Assembly: GCF_017876515.1 (NCBI RefSeq)
Contig: NZ_JAGIOC010000001.1
Location: 310,001-374,000 of the forward strand
Direction of reading: 5' to 3'
Source: Brachybacterium fresconis
GTDB taxonomy: Bacteria > Actinomycetota > Actinomycetes > Actinomycetales > Dermabacteraceae
Length of the DNA: 64,000 nucleotides
In this document: positions 51,638-60,529 of the stretch, piece by piece
Numbering within the stretch: the first letter of the stretch is position 1
Layout: each line of letters opens with the position of its first letter
Translations under genes and position numbers: made by a program
The notes under the pieces: generated by a model
What the model saw: only the letters and a program-made list of their open reading frames with translations
Told to the model about the DNA's origin: nothing
Databases searched by the model: none

Positions 51638-52201
51638 TCAGGGCTGCAGGGGAAGCACTACGCCTCCTGTGCCGACACGGGCACGGCGGCCGAGCAGGCG
51701 GGCCTCTCCCGCGGCTTTCGAAGGGCGCACCGTGAGACTGTCCAGGCGGTGCTCGATACGTACCTCGACACTCCGAGCGATGATCTCTCGTCCGCGCCGA
51801 TCGGTGCGTTGCACAACCGGGGCGCCGACAGTCTCGACGTACCCCGTGGCGATGACGAACGACCGCACACAGAGCAGCACCTTGCGACCCACAGCAGAGT
51901 CGGTCAGTCGATGCGGCCCTTCGATAATGCGGGCCAGCTCATCGTCACTCATATCCGCGATCCGCTGCACGGTGGGATAGACGTCCATCCGGATCACAAG
52001 ATGACCCGGGTCGTCGGCGACCTTCGCGGCGACCTCGCCACTGGTAGCCAGTGCCCGTACGGCCTCGAGGTTGAGTCGGGGCACCAGCCCGTGATCGATC
52101 AGGTGCGCGAGGGAGGACCGGTCGATGCCGATGATTCGCGCGGCGAGGGCCACAGGGAGATGCTCGTCGGGATTCGGCTTGGTGCTGCGGACGGTTGGCA
52201 T
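51638..52201 (-). CDS. Unknown protein with HTH-like N-terminus
   Basis: 187 aa from ATG 52201 (no strong ribosome site). DEHLPVALAARIIGIDRSSL, AHLIDHGLVPRLNLEAVRAL looks like a MerR/excisionase-type helix-turn-helix. The middle contains VADDPGHLVIRMDVYPTVQR; the C-terminal tail is basic (RLLGRRARVG). Family not recognised. The ISL3 copy 2 lies 174 bp upstream and could have removed its promoter. Confidence 0.5.
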   Translation of the reverse strand: MPTVRSTKPNPDEHLPVALAARIIGIDRSSLAHLIDHGLVPRLNLEAVRALATSGEVAAKVADDPGHLVIRMDVYPTVQRIADMSDDELARIIEGPHRLTDSAVGRKVLLCVRSFVIATGYVETVGAPVVQRTDRRGREIIARSVEVRIEHRLDSLTVRPSKAAGEARLLGRRARVGTGGVVLPLQP

Positions 52202-52374
52202 TGTCAGAGCATTCCATACCCGCATGAGCATTTCGAGGATCACGCAGTTCCTGCTCGGTGGTATCGAAATGAGCGGCCCGCAGAATGTGACCGCTGGCCG
52301 GTTGACGGCGGGATGCTACGGCTGTGCACTGCACAGCTACTTCCGTGCCGAGATCGCTCAATGTCCGGTAATCG

Positions 52375-53819
52375 GGCTCTTCGCGGTTCGTGGTGAATGA
52401 CCCTGCTGTGGAGGGTGTTCACGCTACGGTTCTCGCGGCGCTGGTCAGCAGGATACGCATCCGGTAGTTCTCCGCGTTGCGGAATCCGCGGCCGGTGCGT
52501 TTGATGTTCTTGATGCCGGTGTTCGCGGCCTCGACGCGGGCGGTGGTCGCGCCGGTGACGATGAGGACCTCGATCGCGTCCCACCAGGCCACGACGGTGT
52601 CGTAGAGCTTTGTCGCCTCGGGCATGTTCGCGATCTGGGCGAAGTAGCCCATCCGCATCCGTTCGTCCCAGGCCTGGGCGAGGGTGTCGGTGGCCAGCAG
52701 GCGGCGGAGTTGCTCCTTGATGCCCCAGGCGGCGGAGAGCTCGTCGGTGGGGTCATCGGTGCGGAACACGTCCTCGAGCCGCTCCCAGGCTCGCGGGGTG
52801 AGGGTGTCGCCGCCGCGTAGCAGCAGCATCCGGTGGGCCCAGGCCGGGTCGTCCTTGCGGCCCCGGCGACCGCGGTGGGTGCGGGCCAGGCGCTGCCTGA
52901 TGGTGGTGACCATGTCGTTGCCGAGCTTTACGAGGTGGAACTTGTCGACCGAGACCGCGGCGCGGGGCAGGTAGGTCCGTAGTGCTTTGCGGAACGCGGC
53001 CGAGGGGTCGATCGCGACGATCTCGATCCGCTCCCGCCAGGCCTCGGAGCGCTGGGCGAGCCAGTCCCCGACGGTGGCGCTGTCGCGGCCGTCGACGATG
53101 CCCAGGACCTGCCCGGTGGCCAGGTCGACCAGTGTCGTCATCCACGGCTCGAACCGCCTCCAGGAGCCCTGATCGGTGCGGAACCAGCGCACTGACCGGT
53201 AGCGGTGCTCATCGATGCCCAGCCGGGTCACGCACGTCTTCTCGACGTCGGTCAGGACCACGGCAGCGGCGCTGAGGGCGGCCTGGACCAGCCACCACGA
53301 GACGCCGTGGGCCCGGGCGACCTCGGAAGCTGCCCGGCCGGAGGTGATCACGGCCGAGACGACTTGATCGCGCAGCCTGGTGGTCGAGCGGGCGTATCGG
53401 GGGATCTGCTCGGTGGCCTCAGCGAACGTGCCCCGGGCGCAGGCCGGCTCGAGACAGAACCAGCGCCGCTTGGCCCACACCACCACCGTCGCCCCGGCGA
53501 CGGGAACGTCCCTGACTTGCTGCATCCGGCGGGAGTGGACCTGCGTCGCGAGCGCCCCGCAGGACGGACAGCCCGGCGGGACGGTCGAGGCGATCACCAC
53601 CCGCCGGCTGCCATCGGGCAGGTCGACGGCATCGATGACGCGGTAGTTGGGCAGGTTGAAGATCGTGCTCGCAGCATCCCGCTGCGAACCAGTATTCTCG
53701 TGCACAGGCTCGTGGTCCTCTGGAATGTGGATGTCTTGACAACACCCATCACAGCAGGACCACGAGCCGTTCTACGCCAACGACGCGACGCTCCCCATCA
53801 CCACGAACCGGGAAGAGCC
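52375..53819 (-). mobile_element. ISL3-family element, copy 2, 1445 bp
   Basis: Same length and ends as copy 1 but in the opposite orientation. An exact 8-bp duplication GGTAATCG lies at 52367-52374 and 53820-53827, different from the CGTATACC of copy 1, so the two were separate insertions. Confidence 0.95.
52419..53705 (-). CDS. ISL3-family transposase (copy 2)
   Basis: 428 aa, identical in every residue to the product of 3384-4670, with the same zinc-finger-like N-terminus and DDE residues (GIDEHRYRS, AIDPSAAFRKAL, RVEAANTGIKNIKR). Both copies are intact and could supply transposase in trans to one another. Confidence 0.95.
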   Translation of the reverse strand: MHENTGSQRDAASTIFNLPNYRVIDAVDLPDGSRRVVIASTVPPGCPSCGALATQVHSRRMQQVRDVPVAGATVVVWAKRRWFCLEPACARGTFAEATEQIPRYARSTTRLRDQVVSAVITSGRAASEVARAHGVSWWLVQAALSAAAVVLTDVEKTCVTRLGIDEHRYRSVRWFRTDQGSWRRFEPWMTTLVDLATGQVLGIVDGRDSATVGDWLAQRSEAWRERIEIVAIDPSAAFRKALRTYLPRAAVSVDKFHLVKLGNDMVTTIRQRLARTHRGRRGRKDDPAWAHRMLLLRGGDTLTPRAWERLEDVFRTDDPTDELSAAWGIKEQLRRLLATDTLAQAWDERMRMGYFAQIANMPEATKLYDTVVAWWDAIEVLIVTGATTARVEAANTGIKNIKRTGRGFRNAENYRMRILLTSAARTVA

Positions 53820-53827
53820 GGTAATCG

Positions 53828-54400
53828 CCATTATCGGACGTTGAGTTCACGTGTCAAACGAAATTTATCAACAGAGGGCCGGACACCTCTTCAGCAATCA
53901 GCTGGAGGAGCCTGACGCATAGAACTTGAGCACTCCGCAGATCGTGCCCGCACGGCCAAATATGCGTTTCGGTGCAGCGGGATGGCTTCCCACCGCGACG
54001 TGGGTCCAGCTCGCCCTGACGGGTAGCCGCGGTGCAGGGGCACTTCGAGGTGTACGTGGGAGGTGACCCAGTGGATGACCCGTGAGGGCGCAGCGCTATC
54101 GATGCCCCGGCAGCCGAGAGTGGCCGCGCCGACACTGCCGCAGTTCTTCCCCACGTGCGAGCTCCGACGGGAAGGGCAGCCTTGCGACGGGCGAGACGGC
54201 CTGCCTGGTCTTGAGTCGCGGCAACGAGAGGACATGGGGGAGACTCTGGCCCTGGCCTCGAGCCGGCCCCGTTCTGTGCTCGCCCCGCGTGCCCCTGGTC
54301 CAGGTGCGGCACTCGAAGGTCGATCGCCGTCGTGATGGTGACCCCGAGGCTCGTGCGGTCTCCAGCCGGCGCGACTCTAGCGGTCACTCTAGCGGTCACA
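53828..54400. other. Decayed stretch between ISL3 and tRNA
   Basis: About 570 bp without a clean gene. On the minus strand GIDSAAPSRVIHWVTSHVHL in one frame and GELDPRRGGK in the next frame recall the end of an M23 peptidase (HxHxEV ... DPxxWL), so a frameshifted peptidase fragment is possible. No integrase is visible, although the position 3' of a tRNA gene would suit one. Confidence 0.3.
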
Positions 54401-54417
54401 TCGCCGCTAAGAAAGAC

Positions 54418-54454
54418 AACGCCCTGGCGAGAAACTTGTTCTCACCAGGGCGTT
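54418..54454 (-). terminator. Terminator of the tRNA-Pro gene
   Basis: Hairpin AACGCCCTGG/CCAGGGCGTT extended by GAGAA/TTCTC around one mismatch, followed on the minus strand by gtctttctta; 3 bp after the tRNA 3' end. Confidence 0.8.
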
Positions 54455-54456
54455 CG

Positions 54457-54530
54457 TCGGGCTGACAGGATTTGAACCTGCGACCCCATGACCCCCAGTC
54501 ATGTGCGCTACCAAGCTGCGCCACAGCCCG
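54457..54530 (-). tRNA. tRNA-Pro (anticodon GGG)
   Basis: 74 nt on the minus strand. Acceptor CGGGCTG/CAGCCCG with discriminator A, D arm GCGC-AGCTTGGTA-GCGC, anticodon stem CATGA/TCATG with loop CTGGGGG (anticodon GGG), T arm GCAGG-TTCAAAT-CCTGT. No CCA is encoded. The 3' end points to the accessory region, the side where integrases insert. Confidence 0.95.
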
Positions 54531-54717
54531 AGATCCTCCGAGTGAGGAGGACCGCGGTGCTCCGTCTCCGGAGGACCGAGGAACACAGTACCCCGCCGGT
54601 CGCCTCCGGAGCGAATCGGAAGCGGCGTGACCTGCGGCACTCTGGTTCGATGGCGTGGCAGAGTGACCGGGACGAGCCGTGTCCCGAGCGTGACGCCCCC
54701 AGCAGCAGGAGGTCCGG

Positions 54718-55398
54718 ATGGTCGACGAACAGGACCTCTCCGCCCGGCGCGCCGCGCCGGCCGAGCGGCCCACCGTCAGGGACGTCAGCGCGCTGACCGG
54801 ATACCGCGAGCAGGAGCCGCCGTGGAGCTGGCGGACCCTGGTGGAGAACCTCGCCCCGATGTCCGACCGGGTGCTCGACCTCGGCGCCGGGGGAGGGGAG
54901 ACGCTTCCCGCGGACGCCTTCGACCTGGTGCTCAGCAGGCACGAGGCCTACGACGCCTCCGACGTGGCCCGTGTCCTGGCTCCCGGCGGGACCTTCCTGA
55001 CCCAGCAGGTCGGCGGGGACGACCTCCAGGAGATCCGCGACGCCGTCGGGCTCGAGGCGCCCTTCTCGGAGGTCACGCTCGAGAACTTCGTGCACGAGCT
55101 GCACCGTTGTGGGCTGACCGTCCAGCGGTCCGACGCCTTCCACGGCGCGTACGAGTTCGACGACGTGGCGGCCCTACTCGCGTATCTGTGCCGGTCGCCG
55201 TGGGACGCCCCCGCGGACCTCGACGTCGACCGCCACCGCCCGCAGCTCGAAGCCCTGGAGGAGGAGAGGGCCGGCGGCCCGCTGACCGCCACCGTGAGCC
55301 GCTTCCTGATCCTCGCCCGAGCCCCCGGCCACCCCGACGCCGGCCGCACCGACTTCGCCGCGATCGCGCGCGAGCGCCCCGAGGTCCCGCGGGTCTGA
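54718..55398 (+). CDS. Class I SAM methyltransferase-like protein lacking motif II region
   Basis: 226 aa from ATG 54718 (AGGAGG upstream). Motif I is VLDLGAGGGE, but only about 3 residues later comes AFDLVLSRHEAYDASDVARV and LAPGGTFLTQQVGGDDLQEI, which normally follow 35-45 residues further on. The segment with beta-2/beta-3 and the acidic ribose ligand is thus absent. It may be a non-catalytic relative or an internally deleted gene; the frame is otherwise clean. Substrate unknown. Confidence 0.75.
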   Translation: MVDEQDLSARRAAPAERPTVRDVSALTGYREQEPPWSWRTLVENLAPMSDRVLDLGAGGGETLPADAFDLVLSRHEAYDASDVARVLAPGGTFLTQQVGGDDLQEIRDAVGLEAPFSEVTLENFVHELHRCGLTVQRSDAFHGAYEFDDVAALLAYLCRSPWDAPADLDVDRHRPQLEALEEERAGGPLTATVSRFLILARAPGHPDAGRTDFAAIARERPEVPRV

Positions 55399-55433
55399 GC
55401 GGCTCGGCGCCCCGCCGGCGCTAGGGTGCCCAC

Positions 55434-56375
55434 ATGCCTGCTCCGACGCGGTCGACGCCCCACGGCGAGACCCCGTACTCGCCGTCCTCCCTGCTGCGCG
55501 CGCTGACCGCGAATCCGTACGACGTCGACGCCCTGCGGGAGCAGGATCCCCACCCCGAGCCCGCCCCGCCGGACAACGCGGCCATGCGCACGCTCACGGT
55601 GCTGCTCGCCCTCGCCCTGGGCTTCGTCGTCGCCGTCGCGGTCGTCGATCTCCGCCAGGGTGCAGCCGGGGACGACGACCCCCGCGCCCTGCTCGAGCAG
55701 GAGGTGATCGAGGCCCGCGGCGAGATCGACGCGCTGGAGGACCGGCAGGAGACCCTCGAGGGGGAGATCGCCGACGCCCAGGCCGCGGTCCTGGACGACA
55801 CCGATGCCGGGGCCTCCGAGCGCCTGCACGCCTACGAGGCCGCCGGGACGGGCTCGGCCCGGACCGGGCCCGGCGTCGTGCTCACCGTCGAGGACTCCGC
55901 CCCGCTGCCGGCGGGCCCCGGGGGCACGGCCGGGAGCGTCAACCGCGTCACCGACGGCGATCTGCAGATCGCCGTCAACGGACTGTGGGCCGCCGGCGCC
56001 GAGGCGATCGCGGTCAACGGCCAGCGGCTCAGCGCCACCAGCGCGATCCGCACCGCCGGCTCCGCGGTGCTGGTGGACTTCCGCCCCCTGTCCCCGCCAT
56101 ATGAGATCACCGCCCTCGGGGACCCCGATGACCTGCGCGAGGGCGTCGACGCGGGCGAGACGGGCCAGTACCTCTCGGGGATCTCCACCCGCTTCGGCAT
56201 CCAGCTGTCCTGGAGCAGCGCCGAGGAGCTCACGGTCCCGGCACGCACCGTCGGCACCCTCCACGAAGCCTCCGCCCTCGAGACCCCGCGCTCGAGCACC
56301 CCCGGGAACGGCTCGTCCACCGCCCCCGACAACGACCCCGCCTCCGGCGACGGGTCGCGGAAGGAGTCCGAATGA
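55434..56375 (+). CDS. DUF881 membrane-anchored protein (first copy)
   Basis: 313 aa. Pro-rich cytosolic N-terminus, one helix (LTVLLALALGFVVAVAVVDL), coiled coil (LLEQEVIEARGEIDALEDRQ), then the DUF881 beta domain (GPGVVLTVEDSAPLPAGPGG, LQIAVNGLWAAGAEAIAVNG, FRPLSPPYEITALGDPDDL). Overlaps sbp by 4 bp. DUF881-sbp-DUF881-FHA-MerR is a conserved actinobacterial gene row near cell-division and envelope functions. Confidence 0.9.
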   Translation: MPAPTRSTPHGETPYSPSSLLRALTANPYDVDALREQDPHPEPAPPDNAAMRTLTVLLALALGFVVAVAVVDLRQGAAGDDDPRALLEQEVIEARGEIDALEDRQETLEGEIADAQAAVLDDTDAGASERLHAYEAAGTGSARTGPGVVLTVEDSAPLPAGPGGTAGSVNRVTDGDLQIAVNGLWAAGAEAIAVNGQRLSATSAIRTAGSAVLVDFRPLSPPYEITALGDPDDLREGVDAGETGQYLSGISTRFGIQLSWSSAEELTVPARTVGTLHEASALETPRSSTPGNGSSTAPDNDPASGDGSRKESE

Positions 56376-56704
56376 TCGCCCTGATCGGCCTGGCCCTCGG
56401 CCTCGGACTGGGCATCGTGGTCCAGCCCGACGTGCCCGCCATGCTCCAGCCCTACCTCCCGATCGCCGTGGTCGCCGCGCTGGACACCCTGGCCGGGGGA
56501 CTGCGGGCGAGCCTCGACGGCGCCTTCGACGCCCACGTGTTCATCACCTCGTTCCTGTTCAACGTCCTGATCGCGGCCTTCCTGGTGTTCCTCGGCGACC
56601 AGCTGGGGGTCGGGGCCCAGCTGTCCACCGCCGTGATCGTGGTGCTCGGGATCCGCATCTTCTCCAACGCCGCCGCCATCCGACGTCTGCTCTTCCGGTC
56701 ATGA
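56372..56704 (+). CDS. sbp: Small basic protein Sbp (DUF1290)
   Basis: 110 aa, three hydrophobic segments: MIALIGLALGLGLGIVVQPD, YLPIAVVAALDTLAGGLRAS and FLFNVLIAAFLVFLGDQLGV, ending IRIFSNAAAIRRLLFRS. Matches the Sbp/DUF1290 family. Overlaps both DUF881 genes by 4 bp, so the three are translated as one unit. Confidence 0.9.
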   Translation: MIALIGLALGLGLGIVVQPDVPAMLQPYLPIAVVAALDTLAGGLRASLDGAFDAHVFITSFLFNVLIAAFLVFLGDQLGVGAQLSTAVIVVLGIRIFSNAAAIRRLLFRS

Positions 56705-57453
56705 GCGAGGGCACCCGCACCCCGGAGAGCCGCACGGAGCAGCAGCTCGTGCGGAGACGGCTGCGCGAGACCCTGCGTCCCCGGCCCACCGGGACCCAGC
56801 TGATCGTCGGCGTGCTGTGCCTGCTGCTGGGGCTGTCCATCGCCGCGCAGGTGCGGCAGACGGACGACTCCCTCGAGGGGGCCTCCCAGCAGGAGCTGGT
56901 GCGGCTGCTGGACGAGTCGGGCCGGCATGCGGCCGACCTCGAGGTCACCAACTCCGAACTGGATCGCACGCTGGAGACGCTGCGCTCCGGCCAGGAGGAC
57001 GACGTCGCCGCCCGCGATGCCGCCCAGCAGCGGCTGGAGACCCTCGAGATCGTCGCCGGGACCATCCCGGCGCACGGGCGCGGCATCGTGGTCTCGATCG
57101 CGGACCCCACCGGCGGCGTGCGCTCCTCGACCCTGCTCGGCGTCCTCCAGGAGCTGCGCAACGCCGGGGCCGAGGTGGTCCAGATCGACGACGTCCGGGT
57201 GGTGGCCTCCAGCTCGATCACCACCGCCGCGGACGGGCGGCTGGTCGTGGACGGATCCGTCCTCACCGCTCCTTACACGATCCGGGCGGTGGGCGATCCG
57301 GAGGTCATGGAGCCTGCTCTGCGGATCCCCGGCGGCGCCGCGGACTCGGTGACCGGCGACGGCGGGACGCTCGCGGTGGCGATCGAGCCGGACGTGCAGA
57401 TCGACGCGACGGTGGAGCTGTCCGAGCCGGAGTACTCCCGCGTGGTCAAGTGA
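56701..57453 (+). CDS. DUF881 membrane-anchored protein (second copy)
   Basis: 250 aa from ATG 56701. One helix (LIVGVLCLLLGLSIAAQVRQ), coiled coil (HAADLEVTNSELDRTLETLR), DUF881 domain (HGRGIVVSIADPTGGVRSST, LLGVLQELRNAGAEVVQIDD, TAPYTIRAVGDPEVMEPAL). Paralogue of the gene at 55434. Confidence 0.9.
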   Translation: MSEGTRTPESRTEQQLVRRRLRETLRPRPTGTQLIVGVLCLLLGLSIAAQVRQTDDSLEGASQQELVRLLDESGRHAADLEVTNSELDRTLETLRSGQEDDVAARDAAQQRLETLEIVAGTIPAHGRGIVVSIADPTGGVRSSTLLGVLQELRNAGAEVVQIDDVRVVASSSITTAADGRLVVDGSVLTAPYTIRAVGDPEVMEPALRIPGGAADSVTGDGGTLAVAIEPDVQIDATVELSEPEYSRVVK

Positions 57454-57578
57454 TCGTCAAATCCTGCTCTGCGGGACGTCGAAGAGACCCGTTCGCGGCA
57501 TTCGTCGTGCGAAGATGGTTCGGCGGGATCGTGCTCACGCACGGAGCGTGACCCGCCACGGCCAGGAAGGGGTGCGGA

Positions 57579-58022
57579 GTGTCCGGGAACACCGAGTGGA
57601 ACGACGAGAATCTCGACCACACGTCGAAATTGAGCGCCATCTCGCCGAGCGACCCGTCCGAGGACGCCGAGTCCGGCCTCTCGTCGCAGGATCGTCGGGC
57701 GATCGAGAACCTGCCCCCGCGCAGCGCGCTGCTCATCGTGCGGAAGGGCCCCAACCTCGGTGCGCGCTTCCTCCTGGACTCCGAGACCACCATCGCGGGT
57801 CGGCACCCGGCCAGCGAGATCTTCCTCGACGACGTGACGGTCTCGCGCAAGCATGCCGCCTTCGTCCGCGACGGCGAAGGATTCCTGGTGCGCGATCTGG
57901 GATCGCTCAACGGCACCTACGTGGGCAAGGACCGCGTCGACGAGGTGCGCCTGCAGCCCGGTCAGGACGTGCAGATCGGCAAGTACCGGCTCACGTACCA
58001 TCCCTTCCACGGGACGGCCTGA
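57579..58022 (+). CDS. FHA-domain protein (GarA/OdhI-like)
   Basis: 147 aa from GTG 57579. An acidic N-terminal tail lacks a clear ETTS motif, then comes an FHA domain: ALLIVRKGPNLGARFLLDSE, GRHPASEIFLDDVTVSRKHA with the Arg/Ser phosphothreonine contacts, and LRD-type VRDLGSLNGTYVGKDRV. Binds phosphothreonine; in the GarA/OdhI family it regulates 2-oxoglutarate metabolism under Ser/Thr kinases. Confidence 0.88.
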   Translation: MSGNTEWNDENLDHTSKLSAISPSDPSEDAESGLSSQDRRAIENLPPRSALLIVRKGPNLGARFLLDSETTIAGRHPASEIFLDDVTVSRKHAAFVRDGEGFLVRDLGSLNGTYVGKDRVDEVRLQPGQDVQIGKYRLTYHPFHGTA

Positions 58023-58026
58023 TCGG

Positions 58027-58719
58027 ATGCCGGCCTCCGCAGCGCGCAGGCCGAGTTCGTCCGGGGCCGCGCGGCTCAGCATCGGGCAGGTGCTCGGCAG
58101 CCTGCGCGACGAGTTCCCCGACCTGGCGCACTCCAAGCTGCACTACCTCGAGTCCGAGGGGCTGATCTCCCCCGAGCGCACCGCCAGCGGGTACCGCAAG
58201 TACTCGCGCGAGGACGTCGATCGCCTGCTGTTCGTGCTGCGCGCGCAGCGGGACCGCTTCTGGCCGCTCAAGGTCATCAAGGAGCACCTGCTCGAGCACG
58301 GCGTGGACTCCGAGGTCACCTCGATCGCGTCCCGACCCGGCCCCACCTCGTCCCCGCAGCCGGTGCGTCTGGACCGGCGCGGACTGGCCCGGCGCGCCGC
58401 GGTCGACGAGGACTTCCTCGCCGAGCTCGAGCAGTACGGGCTGCTGGCCGAGGGGCTGCTGTTCTACGGGACCGCCGAGCTGGAGATCGTCACCTCCGCG
58501 CGGGACCTGGCCGACGAGGGCCTGCATCCGAGGCACCTGGTGATGCTGCGCACCTCCGCCGAGCGCGAGGCGCACATGATCCGCTCGGTCGCCAGACCAC
58601 GCGCGCGCAGCGGGGACGCCGTCGCCCGCGGTGAGGCCGAGGATTTCGTGCGCGACCTGGGGGAGTCCATGGTGACCCTGCATTCCGCGGTGCTGCGCGC
58701 GAAGCTCCGGGAGACCTGA
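58027..58719 (+). CDS. ftsR: MerR-family regulator FtsR
   Basis: 230 aa from ATG 58027. MerR-like HTH: LSIGQVLGSLRDEFPDLAHS, KLHYLESEGLISPERTASGY, RKYSREDVDRLLFVLRAQRD. The C-terminal half (FLAELEQYGLLAEGLLFYGT, LHPRHLVMLRTSAEREAHMI) is the FtsR-type effector domain. In corynebacteria FtsR activates ftsZ; placed right after the FHA gene, as elsewhere in Actinobacteria. Confidence 0.85.
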   Translation: MPASAARRPSSSGAARLSIGQVLGSLRDEFPDLAHSKLHYLESEGLISPERTASGYRKYSREDVDRLLFVLRAQRDRFWPLKVIKEHLLEHGVDSEVTSIASRPGPTSSPQPVRLDRRGLARRAAVDEDFLAELEQYGLLAEGLLFYGTAELEIVTSARDLADEGLHPRHLVMLRTSAEREAHMIRSVARPRARSGDAVARGEAEDFVRDLGESMVTLHSAVLRAKLRET

Positions 58720-58913
58720 GCGGGCTTGCGCCGTCCCGCGGAGCCGCGGGAAACGGCCGGAAAACAGTCGGGAGGCGGTCGGGGACGTCCTGTCGGCGCA
58801 ATGGATCCGTGACCTTCGGGCGGCGCGTTGCTGTCTCCCCGGGGGTGGTTCGGGCTACTCTGGGCAGGTGCTCTCATCCTTCCCCCTCGGAGAGCCGGAA
58901 TCCGGAGGTAGCT

Positions 58914-59498
58914 GTGAACGCCACTCCTGGCGACGATCGCACGGAGCAGTCGACCGTGCCCGCCGAGCCCGCGCAGGGCGTCCTGTTCGATGACGTCGTG
59001 GACGCCCCCGATGAGCTGGGCTACCGCGGTCCGGCCGCCTGCAAGGCCGCCGGGATCACCTACCGCCAGCTCGATTACTGGGCCCGCACCGGTCTGGTCC
59101 TGCCGAGCGTCCGCGGAGCCAGCGGCTCCGGCAGCCAGCGGCTGTACGGCTTCCGGGACATCCTCGTGCTCAAGGTCGTCAAGCGCCTCCTCGACACCGG
59201 CGTCTCCCTGCAGCAGATCCGGGTCGCCGTCGGCGCCCTGCGGGAGCGCGGCATCGAGGACCTCGCCGGCATCACCCTGATGAGCGATGGCGCCTCCGTC
59301 TACGAGTGCACGTCCGCCGAGGACGTCTTCGACCTCGTCCAGGGCGGCCAGGGCGTCTTCGGCATCGCCGTCGGCCGGGTGTGGCGCGAGGTCGAGAACG
59401 ACCTGGCCGTGCTGCCCGGGGTCGACCCGGCCGATGACGCGGCCCTCGCCCTGCAGGACGAGCTGGCGGCCCGTCGCCGCTCGCGGCAGGCCGGCTGA
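58914..59498 (+). CDS. MerR-family regulator, Rv1828 type
   Basis: 194 aa from GTG 58914 (GGAGGT upstream). HTH: GYRGPAACKAAGITYRQLDY, WARTGLVLPSVRGASGSGSQ, RLYGFRDILVLKVVKRLLDT; then the family's C-terminal domain (GIEDLAGITLMSDGASVYEC, VFDLVQGGQGVFGIAVGRVW). No metal-binding Cys. Usually follows ftsR; targets are little known. Confidence 0.87.
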   Translation: MNATPGDDRTEQSTVPAEPAQGVLFDDVVDAPDELGYRGPAACKAAGITYRQLDYWARTGLVLPSVRGASGSGSQRLYGFRDILVLKVVKRLLDTGVSLQQIRVAVGALRERGIEDLAGITLMSDGASVYECTSAEDVFDLVQGGQGVFGIAVGRVWREVENDLAVLPGVDPADDAALALQDELAARRRSRQAG

Positions 59499-59513
59499 CC
59501 ACCACCGCAGCAC

Positions 59514-59558
59514 CACAGACAGCGGCGAGTCCCGGGGAGGGGCTCGCCGCTGTCTGTG
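59514..59558 (+). terminator. Terminator after the MerR gene
   Basis: A perfect 16-bp stem (59514-59529 with 59543-59558, core CAGCGGCGAG) and 13-nt loop, between convergent genes. Confidence 0.8.
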
Positions 59559-59642
59559 TGTGTCGGTGTATGTAACCGGGAAGCGGCGGGAGGCGCCGCA
59601 CTCCGCGTTCCGAGGTGCTGGTCGTTCCGGAGTGCTGGGCGC

Positions 59643-60434
59643 TCAGGAGTGCTGGCGGGAACTCAGCACGGTGCCCAGCAGGGTGTCGAAGTCCGCGGTG
59701 AGCCGCGTGCCGGAGGCCCCTTCGTACCGGTGCAGGGGGACGGCACCGCCCTGGGCCTGCTGCAGCCCCACGCGCTCCTCGATGACCGGCTCGAGGACCG
59801 CATCGCCGAAGAGGTCCCGCAGCTCTGCCAGACGGTACTGGTGCTCGACGGAGCGCGGACGATAGCGATTGACGACCAGACCCAGCGGCTGCAGGCGGGG
59901 AGCGATGCCGTCCTCCCGCATCTCGGTGGAGAGCTTGAGCGCGCGATCCGCCGCCGTCACCGCGAAGAATCCGGGCTCGGCGACGACCAGGGATCGGTCC
60001 GAGGCGGCGAGCGCCATCTGCGTGAGGCCGTTCAGCGAGGGCGGGCAGTCGATGAGCACCAGGTCGTACTGGTGGGTGCGCTTCTCGAGCGCCTCGCGGA
60101 GCCGCCGCACGTCCCGCGGGTTGGGGGTGGGGGAGTCCATGTGGGAGGAGCGGCTCGACCCGGGGATGACATCCAGGTGGGAGGCGGCGCCGGCCGACCA
60201 CGGGGTCGGCATGATCGAGCGGTCGATCGTCTCGGTCCGCGGGGACGAGAGCACCTCGGCGATATCCATCGTCGTCGAGGGCTCGCCCAGCAGCCCCAGC
60301 GTGGAGTCACCCTGCGGATCCAGATCGATCACGAGGGTGTTCACCTCCTGATGGAGGGCGGCAGAGGCCAGGCCCAGGGTCACCGACGTCTTGCCGACGC
60401 CGCCCTTCAGGGAACACACACTCACGATGAACAC
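59643..60434 (-). CDS. parA: ParA/Soj-family ATPase, orphan
   Basis: 263 aa. Walker A VCSLKGGVGKTSVTLGLASA, VIDLDPQGDSTLGLLGEP, Walker B YDLVLIDCPPSLNGLTQMAL. No parB is adjacent. It resembles the chromosomal orphan ParA proteins of Actinobacteria rather than the main origin-proximal Soj. It shares an intergenic region of 95 bp with the divergent RNA methyltransferase gene. Confidence 0.88.
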   Translation of the reverse strand: MFIVSVCSLKGGVGKTSVTLGLASAALHQEVNTLVIDLDPQGDSTLGLLGEPSTTMDIAEVLSSPRTETIDRSIMPTPWSAGAASHLDVIPGSSRSSHMDSPTPNPRDVRRLREALEKRTHQYDLVLIDCPPSLNGLTQMALAASDRSLVVAEPGFFAVTAADRALKLSTEMREDGIAPRLQPLGLVVNRYRPRSVEHQYRLAELRDLFGDAVLEPVIEERVGLQQAQGGAVPLHRYEGASGTRLTADFDTLLGTVLSSRQHS

Positions 60435-60529
60435 AGGGGGAGTCTACCGACCCGAGTCTGATCACCGGGTCCGCGACGGGCGGTAACCTGCGTCAATCAT
60501 GTCCGCACACGGTACTCAGGGGGCCGACG

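Noticed and set aside
3270-53819. ISL3 copies as ends of one composite transposon
   Set aside because: Each copy has its own matching 8-bp repeat on both sides, so they inserted independently.
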